A stretch of DNA of 64,000 nt from an uncultured Bacteroides sp. (GTDB lineage: Bacteria; Bacteroidota; Bacteroidia; Bacteroidales; Bacteroidaceae): positions 496,001 through 560,000 of the forward strand of contig NZ_OY787466.1 in NCBI RefSeq assembly GCF_963678845.1, in the 5' to 3' direction. The notes under the pieces are model-generated. The model worked only from the letters and a program-made list of their open reading frames with translations. It was not told the DNA's origin and did not search any database. The position numbers were made by a program, and so were the translations under genes. Below, piece after piece: positions 1 to 7,655 of the stretch (position 1 is the stretch's first letter; the number at the start of each line of letters is the position of its first letter).

Positions 1-1186
1 TGGAAATGCGTACGCCTGCCTCTGGAGTAATTTCATATAGGGTAACTGTAGATCCAACAGTCGCTTTTATGGAACTGATTTCGATACCAAAGCTTCTCAG
101 TGTGGAGATAATCTTATCTTTATTGGCTGTCTGCTCTTCCATGTTAATAGCCGGTTCGCTGTTATCGTACCGCTTCATTAAGTCCAAGGTTGGATGATGA
201 TAGTTCTCTAAGTCAAGAGTAGGATTATATTGTCCCAGATTAGAAGCATCATATCGTTCTTCCTCACCAAAGTTAGGCGACTCAATTTTGAATTCGGGTT
301 CTTTATATTCCTGCTCCTCTTCATTCTCCTCAGTAGGATTTATACTATCATTTTCTTCTTCGTTTACTATATTTGATTTAACCCAATCGTCAGCTGGCTT
401 TTCTATCTCTGGAGTAATAATTGCCATGGGCTTGGAAGCTACAGCTTGTTCGAAACTATGATCCAGTTTGAAATTTACCGTTTTAGGTTCCGGATTTGTA
501 AAATCCTGAGTATCCTCTTCGTATGCCGACCCAGCAGTCTGTACTTTCTCTTTTTTGCTTCTGAAATTAAGTTGCAGTAATCGTCTGATATAGATTATAG
601 TCTGTGCACTCAGATAGATAAGGAAACAAAGAGCTGTGGCTAAGAGAAGCAATGAAATACCTGGAACTCCGATTTGAGATATCAGCCAGTTGCTTACGTT
701 ATATCCGTGCAATCCTCCAAGATAAATAAAGCTGTATTGATAAGTATCCATGAATGCAAAGCCAAAAAACACAGAGCACCAGATGAGTAACAAAGAACAA
801 CCTATAAACCATTTCCAAAGGCGGAAATTGCGTACGCGCATCAACTTCATACCAGCAATAGCCAAGAATAGCAATATTAAATATGAGGCAACTCCAAAGC
901 AGTCGTTTATCAGATAACTAGCCAACTGTGCACCTCGTGATCCGGCATAATTTCTTATATGGTTATTGACAGACGATAATTGCTGTGTATCATGATTGTC
1001 TAAAATACTTTGATCTGCGGCTCCGGTAAAGAAGAATGAGGTGAAAGCCAGAAGTAAATAGACTGAAAATATCACCATAAGTAAACCCATGATAAAATGA
1101 AGGGTCTCATTCTGAAAGATCTGTGCAAGTTTATTGGATGATGCTGACTCTATTGCAGGACTCTTATCTGTTTTTTTCTTTGCCAT
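1..1186 (-). CDS. ftsK: DNA translocase FtsK, N-terminal part (cut by window edge)
   Basis: This open frame starts at the ATG at 1186 and runs off the left edge without a stop, so only about 395 residues are visible. The N-terminus (MAKKKTDKS) is followed by four hydrophobic segments within roughly residues 30-190, as in the FtsK four-TM domain. A long acidic linker rich in E, D and N follows. The last visible part contains EEQTANKDKIISTLRSFGIE and TVTLYEITPEAGVR, typical of the start of the FtsK alpha/motor region. The Walker motor and the DNA-reading gamma domain lie outside the window. FtsK family proteins sit at the division septum and pump chromosome DNA. A TAnnTTTG promoter match lies at 1218-1225 on this strand, and a palindrome array sits further upstream. 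The family assignment is firm; the C-terminal state is unknown. Confidence 0.9.
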   Translation of the reverse strand, partial: MAKKKTDKSPAIESASSNKLAQIFQNETLHFIMGLLMVIFSVYLLLAFTSFFFTGAADQSILDNHDTQQLSSVNNHIRNYAGSRGAQLASYLINDCFGVASYLILLFLAIAGMKLMRVRNFRLWKWFIGCSLLLIWCSVFFGFAFMDTYQYSFIYLGGLHGYNVSNWLISQIGVPGISLLLLATALCFLIYLSAQTIIYIRRLLQLNFRSKKEKVQTAGSAYEEDTQDFTNPEPKTVNFKLDHSFEQAVASKPMAIITPEIEKPADDWVKSNIVNEEENDSINPTEENEEEQEYKEPEFKIESPNFGEEERYDASNLGQYNPTLDLENYHHPTLDLMKRYDNSEPAINMEEQTANKDKIISTLRSFGIEISSIKATVGSTVTLYEITPEAGVRIS

Positions 1187-1217
1187 GAAGCACTTTTATT
1201 TTTAATGTTTGATTTTG

Positions 1218-1225
1218 CAAAAATA
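1218..1225 (-). promoter_or_regulatory. Promoter -7 element for ftsK
   Basis: Read on the minus strand this is TATTTTTG, an exact match to the Bacteroides -7 consensus TAnnTTTG. It lies 32 bp upstream of the ftsK ATG. No convincing -33 TTTG is seen. Confidence 0.55.
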
Positions 1226-1288
1226 GTAAAATAACATCAGTTCGGGGCAAGAATATCCTAAAAATATTCAAAGGTATAATTGTTGTAA

Positions 1289-1366
1289 TACTGTACAGAA
1301 TAATATATCTTCTGTACAGAACTAATTATTCTTTTGTACAAAACATAGCGTTCTTCTGTACAGAAA
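1289..1366. repeat. Phased array of four CTGTACAG-type palindromes
   Basis: Four palindromes have GTAC centres at 1293, 1314, 1336 and 1358, giving spacings of 21, 22 and 22 bp. Copies 2 and 4 are the perfect 12-bp palindrome TTCTGTACAGAA. Copy 3 is TTTTGTACAAAA, where both half-sites changed symmetrically so the dyad is kept. The array fills the divergent region (1187-1506) between ftsK and the DUF5063 gene. Spacing near two helical turns would put all sites on one face of the DNA, which suits an oligomeric DNA-binding protein. Adjacent copies could also pair as RNA hairpins. The same palindrome recurs at 31514-31566. Confidence 0.75.
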
Positions 1367-1457
1367 AAATATTTTATCTTACTATAAGTAAAATGCATAT
1401 TGGCATATTGAAAAAACAGCGTACTTATTCTTCAAGTTAAAATACATTGATTTGCAG

Positions 1458-1486
1458 TTTGATTCCCCCTTTTTTTGTTAACTTTG
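1458..1486 (+). promoter_or_regulatory. Promoter for the DUF5063 operon
   Basis: TTTG at 1458-1461 and TAACTTTG at 1479-1486 match the Bacteroides -33 and -7 consensus, with a 17-bp gap (slightly short). The start codon is 20 bp beyond the -7 element. Confidence 0.65.
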
Positions 1487-1506
1487 CACCCTAATTCAAT
1501 AGAAGT

Positions 1507-2073
1507 ATGGAAAAAAAACATCAAGTGATATTCAGCAGAGACGTTGTGGAATTTGTAACTGTGGCAGCCGAGTTTTGTGCATTTCTGGAAAGATCTGAGG
1601 GCGCAAAACGGAATTCTTTTGTTGATACTACTTTGAAAATTTTGCCATTGCTTTATCTTAAAGCATCTTTATTACCCGAATGCGAAATGCAGGGAGATGA
1701 GGAGCCAGAAACTTTTGTCACTGAAGAAGTTTATGAAGTGATGCGAATGGATATAGCCTCCATTCTGCGTGAGAAAGATGACTATCTTGAAGTTTTTCTT
1801 CCAGAAATGGCATATAGCGATACACCTATAAAAAAGTGTATATCAGAAGATTTAGCAGATATATATCAGGATCTGAAAGACTTTATTTTTGTTTTTCAGT
1901 TAGGCTATGATGAAACAATGCATGATTCTTTAGCTATTTGCAGAGAAAACTTTGGAATGTATTGGGGACAAAAATTGGTTAATACCCTAAGAGCCTTGCA
2001 TGATGTGAAGTTTAATGTTGATAATGAAGAAGATAACGAGGAAAAAGAGGGTAACCAGAACGAAGAATTATGA
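1507..2073 (+). CDS. DUF5063 domain protein
   Basis: A 188-residue soluble protein with no signal peptide or membrane segment. I recognise it as the Bacteroidales DUF5063 family from its overall pattern (early VVEFVTVAAEFCAFLE helix, mid-protein YLEVFLPEM) and from its position directly before a 3'-5' exonuclease gene. The C-terminus is strongly acidic and Asn/Glu-rich (about the last 15 residues). Its function is not known. The stop overlaps the next start by 4 bp (ATGA), so translational coupling with the exonuclease is likely and suggests a shared nucleic-acid-related role. A good promoter lies just upstream at 1458-1486. Confidence 0.75.
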   Translation: MEKKHQVIFSRDVVEFVTVAAEFCAFLERSEGAKRNSFVDTTLKILPLLYLKASLLPECEMQGDEEPETFVTEEVYEVMRMDIASILREKDDYLEVFLPEMAYSDTPIKKCISEDLADIYQDLKDFIFVFQLGYDETMHDSLAICRENFGMYWGQKLVNTLRALHDVKFNVDNEEDNEEKEGNQNEEL

Positions 2074-2705
2074 TTGTAAAAAGAACAATAACAAAAGATG
2101 ATATATCTGAAATGCCGAAGGTTAACTTCGAAGGCAAAATAATAATGATTTGTACCGAGAAAGATGCAGAACGTGCAGTGGGTTTTTTGAGTAAATTCTC
2201 GGTTTTGGGAATAGACAGCGAGACAAAGCCCTCTTTTGTTAAAGGGAAATCGCACAAAGTTTCCTTGCTGCAAATTGCTACGAATGAGCATTGCTTCTTG
2301 TTTCGTTTGAACCTTATAGGCTTTCCTCAAGTCTTGATTGGTTTATTAGAAAATCCATTAATTGTTAAAGTTGGGCTTTCATTAAAAGATGACTTTCTGG
2401 CTATGCATAAGAGGGTAACTTTTAAACAGCAGAATTGCATTGAACTGCAGGACTTTGTGAAGCCATTTGGCATACAGGATAAAAGTCTGCAAAAAATATA
2501 TGCAATTCTTTTTGGTTATAAAATATCTAAATCACAGCGTTTGTCAAACTGGGAAGCTGAGTCGTTAAGTTCTTCCCAACAGCTATATGCAGCTACTGAT
2601 GCGTGGACTTGTCTGAAGATTTATAATCTGCTTCAGGATTTGCACCAAACGGGTGATTATGTGAAAGAAGAAATTGTAGAACCGGTAATTGAAGAAAAAG
2701 AATAA
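2070..2705 (+). CDS. 3'-5' exonuclease, DEDDy family (RNase D-like)
   Basis: A 211-residue single-domain exonuclease. The Exo I motif is GIDSET with D49 and E51, Exo II is the VGLSLKDDF segment with D107 or D108, and Exo III is YAATD with Y173 and D177. These form the DEDDy set that binds two metal ions. The LSNWEAESLS segment near 158-167 is the usual helix before Exo III in the RNase D/WRN exonuclease group. There is no HRDC domain, so it is shorter than RNase D. It overlaps the DUF5063 gene by 4 bp and is followed after 4 bp by an rRNA methyltransferase gene, so the three form an operon probably concerned with RNA processing. The nucleic-acid substrate cannot be told from sequence. Confidence 0.85.
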   Translation: MIVKRTITKDDISEMPKVNFEGKIIMICTEKDAERAVGFLSKFSVLGIDSETKPSFVKGKSHKVSLLQIATNEHCFLFRLNLIGFPQVLIGLLENPLIVKVGLSLKDDFLAMHKRVTFKQQNCIELQDFVKPFGIQDKSLQKIYAILFGYKISKSQRLSNWEAESLSSSQQLYAATDAWTCLKIYNLLQDLHQTGDYVKEEIVEPVIEEKE

Positions 2706-2709
2706 ATAA

Positions 2710-3894
2710 ATGGCTTACAAAAGAGTTTATCTCAAATCAGGGAAAGAAGAATCGCTGAAGCGTTTCCATCCATGGATTTTCTCAGGAGCAATTCATCACT
2801 TTGATGGAGAGCCTGAGGAGGGTGAAATTGTAGATGTGTATACTTCCAAGAAGGAGTTTATCGCTTTAGGACATTTTCAAGTAGGCAGCATTGCTGTGAG
2901 AGTACTTTCTTTTAAAAACGAAGAGGTAGATCTGAACTTCTGGGTTAGAAAACTAGAAATAGCTTATGATTTGCGTAAAAGAATCGGATTGGCTGAGAGT
3001 TCTACCAATAATACATTCCGGTTAGTTCATGGTGAAGGAGATAACCTTCCAGGATTGATTATTGACATTTATGCAAAGACGGCGGTTATGCAGGCTCATT
3101 CTGTGGGAATGCATGTTTACCGAATGGATATCGCTAATGCACTTTCTCAGGTATTAGGAGAAACTATTGATAATATTTATTATAAATCAGAAACAACATT
3201 GCCATTCAAGGCAGATTTGGGACAGGAAAACGGATTTATTAAGGGAGGTAGTTCTGATAATATAGCTCAGGAATATGGATTAAAGTTCCATGTAGACTGG
3301 CTGAAAGGGCAGAAAACCGGATTCTTCGTTGATCAGCGTGAAAATCGTGCATTATTAGAAAGATATGCAAAAGGACGTTCCGTGTTGAATATGTTTTGTT
3401 ACACTGGTGGTTTTTCGTTTTATGCCATGCGAGGTGGAGCAAATTTGGTCCATTCAGTAGATAGTTCTGCAAAAGCAATAGATTTGACCAATAAGAATGT
3501 GGAACTTAATTTCGCAGACGATAGCCGTCATACAGCTTATGCAGAAGATGCATTTAAATATCTTGATAAAATGGGCGATCAATATGATCTTATTATTCTT
3601 GATCCGCCAGCTTTCGCTAAACACAGAGAGGCATTACGCAATGCATTACAAGGATATAGGAAGCTAAATGCCAAAGCTTTTGAAAAAATCAAACCGGGAG
3701 GTATTCTATTTACATTCTCTTGTTCTCAGGTTGTAACGAAGGATAATTTTCGTACGGCTGTGTTTACAGCAGCTGCTATGTCTGGCAGAAGTGTGCGAAT
3801 ATTGCATCAGCTTACACAGCCTGCTGATCATCCGGTAAACATATATCATCCAGAAGGGGAGTACTTAAAAGGTTTGGTTCTATACGTAGAATAG
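2710..3894 (+). CDS. Class I SAM-dependent rRNA methyltransferase (RlmI-like)
   Basis: A 394-residue protein with an N-terminal PUA-like RNA-binding domain (about 3-80) followed by an RlmI-type central region and a Rossmann methyltransferase fold. Visible motifs are VHGEGDNLPGLIID (106-119), KTGFFVDQR (202-210), the SAM-binding NMFCYTGGFS (227-236) and the catalytic-region DPPAF (298-302). This architecture matches the family that makes 5-methylcytosine in 23S rRNA (E. coli RlmI) and its relatives; the exact target base is inferred only. It is the third gene of the DUF5063-exonuclease operon. About 250 bp without a gene follows, containing a small-RNA-like unit. Confidence 0.88.
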   Translation: MAYKRVYLKSGKEESLKRFHPWIFSGAIHHFDGEPEEGEIVDVYTSKKEFIALGHFQVGSIAVRVLSFKNEEVDLNFWVRKLEIAYDLRKRIGLAESSTNNTFRLVHGEGDNLPGLIIDIYAKTAVMQAHSVGMHVYRMDIANALSQVLGETIDNIYYKSETTLPFKADLGQENGFIKGGSSDNIAQEYGLKFHVDWLKGQKTGFFVDQRENRALLERYAKGRSVLNMFCYTGGFSFYAMRGGANLVHSVDSSAKAIDLTNKNVELNFADDSRHTAYAEDAFKYLDKMGDQYDLIILDPPAFAKHREALRNALQGYRKLNAKAFEKIKPGGILFTFSCSQVVTKDNFRTAVFTAAAMSGRSVRILHQLTQPADHPVNIYHPEGEYLKGLVLYVE

Positions 3895-3988
3895 CCTAAA
3901 TAATATAAAATCTGAAATATTGAGATAAATAATGTTAATATTTAGAGAAAAAATATGCAATATGCAATGTTGTATAACATAAACTTTC

Positions 3989-3996
3989 TATATTTG
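3989..3996 (+). promoter_or_regulatory. Promoter -7 element ahead of candidate small RNA
   Basis: TATATTTG is an exact TAnnTTTG match, with TTG 16 bp upstream at 3970-3972. No coding gene starts close downstream, but an intrinsic terminator follows within 75 bp. Confidence 0.45.
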
Positions 3997-4001
3997 CATC
4001 A

Positions 4002-4067
4002 TGTTTTTCATGGTATTAGATTTAAGGTTAACAAAGATTGGTTGTCGTGAGACAGCCATTTTTTTTT
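4002..4067 (+). ncRNA. Candidate small RNA (about 65 nt)
   Basis: A -7 element at 3989-3996 is followed by a noncoding stretch ending in a strong intrinsic terminator. The terminator is an 8-bp stem TGGTTGTC / GACAGCCA (one G-U pair) at 4039-4046 and 4051-4058, with a GTGA tetraloop and nine T residues at 4059-4067. It may instead just terminate the upstream methyltransferase operon. The 5' end is estimated from the promoter. Confidence 0.4.
4039..4067 (+). terminator. Intrinsic terminator with GTGA tetraloop
   Basis: An 8-bp hairpin plus T9, about 145 bp after the methyltransferase stop and before the next promoter at 4112. Confidence 0.8.
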
Positions 4068-4111
4068 GTATAAATACACAAGAATAGAATTCTTCATCCA
4101 AAATTAATCCC

Positions 4112-4119
4112 TATATTTG
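4112..4119 (+). promoter_or_regulatory. Promoter -7 element for the bifunctional nuclease gene
   Basis: TATATTTG matches TAnnTTTG exactly and ends 26 bp before the GTG start at 4146. Confidence 0.6.
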
Positions 4120-4145
4120 CTCCACAGTCTTAAATTGGATTCAAG

Positions 4146-4709
4146 GTGGATAATAAAGTAGAACTTCGGGTATTAAATATTTCTAACAGTCAGTTGCAAG
4201 CAAATGCTTTTGCTTTAGTTCTTGAAGAAGTGGATGGACCTCGTCAGTTGCCTATCATAATTGGTTCAACTGAGGCACAGGCCATTGCTCTTAAGTTGAA
4301 GGGACTCACTACTCCTCGTCCTTTTACTCATGATTTATTTGTAACTTTTGCGGAATTTCTTCAGACAAAACTTAAAGAGGTTTTTATTTATAAAGCTAAG
4401 GATGGAATCTTTTATTCCTATCTCTGTTTTGAAAAAGATGGTGAACAGTTTAAAGTAGATTCCAGAACGTCAGATGCTATTGCTTTAGCTTTACGTTTTG
4501 AATGTCTTATCTATACAACTGAACAAATTCTTGATAACGAAGGATATATTCCAGAAGTAGAAGAAGAGGACGAGGAATCAGAATCCAATGACACGCTCGA
4601 AGCTTTAAAAGAATCCCTTTCACAGGCTATTAAAGATGAAGATTATGAACAGGCCTCTGCACTACGTGATGAAATAAAGCGAAGAGAGCTGGAAAATCAA
4701 TCGTTTTAA
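4146..4709 (+). CDS. DUF151 bifunctional nuclease family protein with UVR motif
   Basis: A 187-residue protein starting at GTG. I keep this start because the family typically begins with a similar VELRVLNIS segment and a promoter lies at 4112. Residues 1-125 form the DUF151 fold, with the recognisable LPIIIGSTEAQAIAL and SRTSDAIALALR segments. In plants this family has DNase and RNase activity; in bacteria the role is poorly known. An acidic linker (about 138-150) leads to a UvrB/UvrC-type helical hairpin (LSQAIKDEDYEQASALRDEI, about 156-175), a protein-interaction motif. It is followed after 25 bp by rsmE, so the two are probably co-transcribed. Confidence 0.85.
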   Translation: MDNKVELRVLNISNSQLQANAFALVLEEVDGPRQLPIIIGSTEAQAIALKLKGLTTPRPFTHDLFVTFAEFLQTKLKEVFIYKAKDGIFYSYLCFEKDGEQFKVDSRTSDAIALALRFECLIYTTEQILDNEGYIPEVEEEDEESESNDTLEALKESLSQAIKDEDYEQASALRDEIKRRELENQSF

Positions 4710-4734
4710 TTCATAGATTACACTCCAAATAACA

Positions 4735-5433
4735 ATGCATGTATTTTATACCCCCGATATTTTAATTAAAAATGAGTTGCCTGATGAAGAAGCACAACAT
4801 TGTATTCGTGTGTTGCGTCTGTCTCAAGGTGACGAGATTATGCTGACTGATGGTCATGGCTCCTTTTATAAAGCGGAAATAAGCATGGCCAGCGGAAAGA
4901 AATGTTTTGTTTCTATTGTTGAAAGAATTCATCAGGAAAAGCCATGGTCATGTCATTTGCATATTGCAATGGCACCAACAAAAAATATGGATCGTAATGA
5001 ATGGTTTGCAGAAAAAGCTACAGAAATAGGTTTTGACGAGCTAACCTTTCTAAATTGTCGCTTTTCGGAAAGAAAAGTAATTAAGAATGAGAGAATTGAA
5101 AAGATACTAGTATCTGCCATTAAACAGTCATTGAAAGCAATACTTCCTTTATTAAACGAAATGACTGACTTCGACAAGTTTATCTCACGCGATTTCCCGG
5201 GACAGAAATTTATCGCTCATTGCTATGAAGGTGAAAAACCTTTATTAAAAGATGTAATTCGAAAAGGAGAGGATGCATTGGTGTTGATCGGACCAGAAGG
5301 AGATTTTAGTCCGGAAGAAGTAGAGAAAGCTCTTGCAAAAGGTTTTCAGCCTATCAGTCTCGGAAAATCCCGGTTACGTACGGAGACTGCAGCTCTGGTG
5401 GCATGTCATACCATGAACTTGATGAATCAATAA
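4735..5433 (+). CDS. rsmE: 16S rRNA (uracil1498-N3)-methyltransferase RsmE
   Basis: A 232-residue SPOUT-class methyltransferase, close to the usual length. The N-terminal PUA-like part contains HCIRVLRLSQGDEI (22-35). The SPOUT knot carries MAPTKNMDRNEWFAEKATE (79-97), LIGPEGDFSPEE (184-195) and LGKSRLRTETAA (209-220), which are the family's SAM-binding and knot motifs. RsmE methylates U1498 of 16S rRNA in the assembled small subunit. The gene lies 25 bp after the DUF151 nuclease and 15 bp before a DUF4836 lipoprotein gene. Confidence 0.95.
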   Translation: MHVFYTPDILIKNELPDEEAQHCIRVLRLSQGDEIMLTDGHGSFYKAEISMASGKKCFVSIVERIHQEKPWSCHLHIAMAPTKNMDRNEWFAEKATEIGFDELTFLNCRFSERKVIKNERIEKILVSAIKQSLKAILPLLNEMTDFDKFISRDFPGQKFIAHCYEGEKPLLKDVIRKGEDALVLIGPEGDFSPEEVEKALAKGFQPISLGKSRLRTETAALVACHTMNLMNQ

Positions 5434-5448
5434 CTTATTTTATATAAT

Positions 5449-6984
5449 ATGAATAAACTTAAATTCTTTTCCCACTTATCGGTACTGTTAGTGGCAGTGC
5501 TGTTGTTGGGTTCTTGTTCCAAAGACAGAGAGTATACAAGAGTTATTCCCTCAAATGCTTCGTTGGTGGTTTCAGTTGATGTTCCGTCAATAATAAAGAA
5601 GAGTGGCTTGATGGATAATAAAGAATCCATTATGAAAAATATGAGTGCTGCTCTGAACAATGAAAAACTGGCAAAGCTGGTCCAGAATCCCTCGGAAGCT
5701 GGCCTTTCTCTGGAAGAAAAAGCCTATTTTTTTCTGTCATCAGAAGATGCGCCTGTTGTTTTATTTAAAGTATCCGATATGGATAAGTTGCAAGAGACCT
5801 TCAAACTGATGCAGACAGAAGGACTTTGTGATGAAATAGAGAAAAATGGCAGTTACTCATCCGCTGTTCTCCGTGGATTTGGAATCTGTGCATTTGACAA
5901 TAGTTCTTTAATAATAATGGAAACCACTAATCCTCACTCATTACCGGTGAAGGAAAGTGTTACAAAATTGATGAATCAAGACGAAAAAGTCAGCATTACC
6001 GCTAATAAAGGTTTTCAGCAAATGATTGCTAAGAAGAGTGATGTTTGCCTGTATGGCTCTTTTGCCTCAATGCCCCAGTTAACATCTGCTTCTATGATGA
6101 TGGGACTTCCGGAAGATGCTGATTTAAGAGAAATGATGTTACTTGCCCAAATGAACTTTGAAAATGGGAAAGTTGCTATCGAAGGTGAATATTACACAGA
6201 AAATAAATCATTGAAGGAGTATTTTAAGAAACAGTCTGAAATGGGAGGGAAGATTAACCATGCTTTCCTTAAACGTATGCCTGCCTCTTCATTGGCTTAT
6301 CTTTGTACAAATGTAAAAGGCGATAAGTTATATGAGATGCTTATAAAAAGCACCGAGTTTAAAGGAATGGTGAAAGATTCACGGCTGACTCCCGGATTTA
6401 ACATGAAGAATAGCGTTACTTCATTGAATGGCGATGTATCTGTTGCACTTTCGGGTATGAGTGAAAATGGAACACCTTTATTGCTGGCTTATGCGGAAGT
6501 GAAAGACCCATCAGCTGCTGGAATTGTTTATGCCTTCAAAAAAGATTTTGACGAGGTGGGAATGACAGTTGCTACTTCCGGAAAGAATGAATATGTGGTA
6601 AAGAGCCCAATGCTTCCTATGGCAATTCATTTTGGAGTAAGAAATAATTATTTCTATTTAACCAATGATGAGAACCTATATAAAAGCATTGGGAAAGACT
6701 TTTCCAGCTCACTTGCTGATGCAAAATACGAATATATTAAAGGTGATGCCAACGGTTATTTTGTTCTTGACATGGATAATGTTATGAAATTACCGATGGT
6801 AACTAATGCCTTTGCACGTTTTGGCTCGCAGGGAGCTATGGCTCAGTCTGTTCTTGCCGGGTTCTCTTATGCTGAAGCATACAATAAAGATGATCAAAAA
6901 AGTGTAGTAAATATCTATTTAAAAAATAAAAACGAGAACGTTCTAAAGCAACTTATTGCCGGATTAAGAAAGGTGATTGGCTAG
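5449..6984 (+). CDS. DUF4836 family lipoprotein
   Basis: A 511-residue protein with a lipoprotein signal peptide; the lipobox is LLLGSC with the lipidated Cys at 23. The following residues are K, D and R. The body, beginning with IPSNASLVVSVDVPSIIKKSG, is typical of DUF4836, a Bacteroidales family of unknown function. It lies 15 bp after rsmE and 26 bp before an ABC transporter ATPase gene, so it may be transcribed with the transporter genes, though a functional link is only inferred. Confidence 0.8.
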   Translation: MNKLKFFSHLSVLLVAVLLLGSCSKDREYTRVIPSNASLVVSVDVPSIIKKSGLMDNKESIMKNMSAALNNEKLAKLVQNPSEAGLSLEEKAYFFLSSEDAPVVLFKVSDMDKLQETFKLMQTEGLCDEIEKNGSYSSAVLRGFGICAFDNSSLIIMETTNPHSLPVKESVTKLMNQDEKVSITANKGFQQMIAKKSDVCLYGSFASMPQLTSASMMMGLPEDADLREMMLLAQMNFENGKVAIEGEYYTENKSLKEYFKKQSEMGGKINHAFLKRMPASSLAYLCTNVKGDKLYEMLIKSTEFKGMVKDSRLTPGFNMKNSVTSLNGDVSVALSGMSENGTPLLLAYAEVKDPSAAGIVYAFKKDFDEVGMTVATSGKNEYVVKSPMLPMAIHFGVRNNYFYLTNDENLYKSIGKDFSSSLADAKYEYIKGDANGYFVLDMDNVMKLPMVTNAFARFGSQGAMAQSVLAGFSYAEAYNKDDQKSVVNIYLKNKNENVLKQLIAGLRKVIG

Positions 6985-7010
6985 AACAGGTTTTAAATTG
7001 AAATGCATCA

Positions 7011-7655
7011 ATGAATAACATTATCTTACAGCAGACTTTACCGAATGTGTTTGCCGAACGTGAATCTATTGTTTCGGAAGTCTGGAAAAGGAATCTGGAG
7101 CTTCAAAAGGGTGAGATTAATCTGATTGAAGCAGACTCAGGTACGGGAAAATCTTCACTCTGTAGCTATATCTATGGTTATAGAAACGATTATCAGGGAA
7201 CGTTCCAATTTGATAAGGATAATATCAGATCTTTATCTGTATCTAAATGGGTAAATATCAGAAAACATTCTCTGAGTATGCTTTTTCAGGAGCTGCGACT
7301 TTTCTCAGAACTCACAGCTTTGGAGAATGTACAACTTAAAAACAATCTTACCGGATATAAAACCCAAAAGGAAATAGAGGATTTGTTCGAAGCAATGGGG
7401 ATTTCTGATAAGTTCAATTCAAAAGCAGGAAAACTCTCTTTCGGACAGCAACAGCGAGTGGCGTTTATAAGATCTTTATGTCAGCCTTTCGACTTTATAT
7501 TCCTTGACGAGCCAATCAGTCATCTTGACGAGACTAACGGCCAGATCATGGGTGAGCTTTTAATGCAGGAAGTGAATAAACAGGGAGCAGGCGTTATTGT
7601 AACGTCTATTGGTAAACATATTGAATTGAATTACAATAAAATATTTAAGCTATGA
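7011..7655 (+). CDS. ABC transporter ATP-binding protein
   Basis: A 214-residue ATPase subunit. The Walker A-type loop is ADSGTGKSS (41-49), the Q-loop glutamine is in LFQELRLF (about 93), the signature is LSFGQQQR (142-149), and Walker B is FIFLDEP (162-168) followed by the D-loop SHLDE. The signature LSFGQ and the short length resemble LolD/FtsE/MacB-type ATPases that pair with FtsX-like permeases. The stop overlaps the permease start by 4 bp (ATGA), so the two form one unit. The substrate is unknown; lipoprotein or peptide handling is the family precedent. Confidence 0.88.
   Translation: MNNIILQQTLPNVFAERESIVSEVWKRNLELQKGEINLIEADSGTGKSSLCSYIYGYRNDYQGTFQFDKDNIRSLSVSKWVNIRKHSLSMLFQELRLFSELTALENVQLKNNLTGYKTQKEIEDLFEAMGISDKFNSKAGKLSFGQQQRVAFIRSLCQPFDFIFLDEPISHLDETNGQIMGELLMQEVNKQGAGVIVTSIGKHIELNYNKIFKL

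Noticed and set aside
1905..2330. 141-residue minus-strand frame across two genes
   Set aside because: Antisense to the overlapping DUF5063 and exonuclease genes and without any protein pattern.
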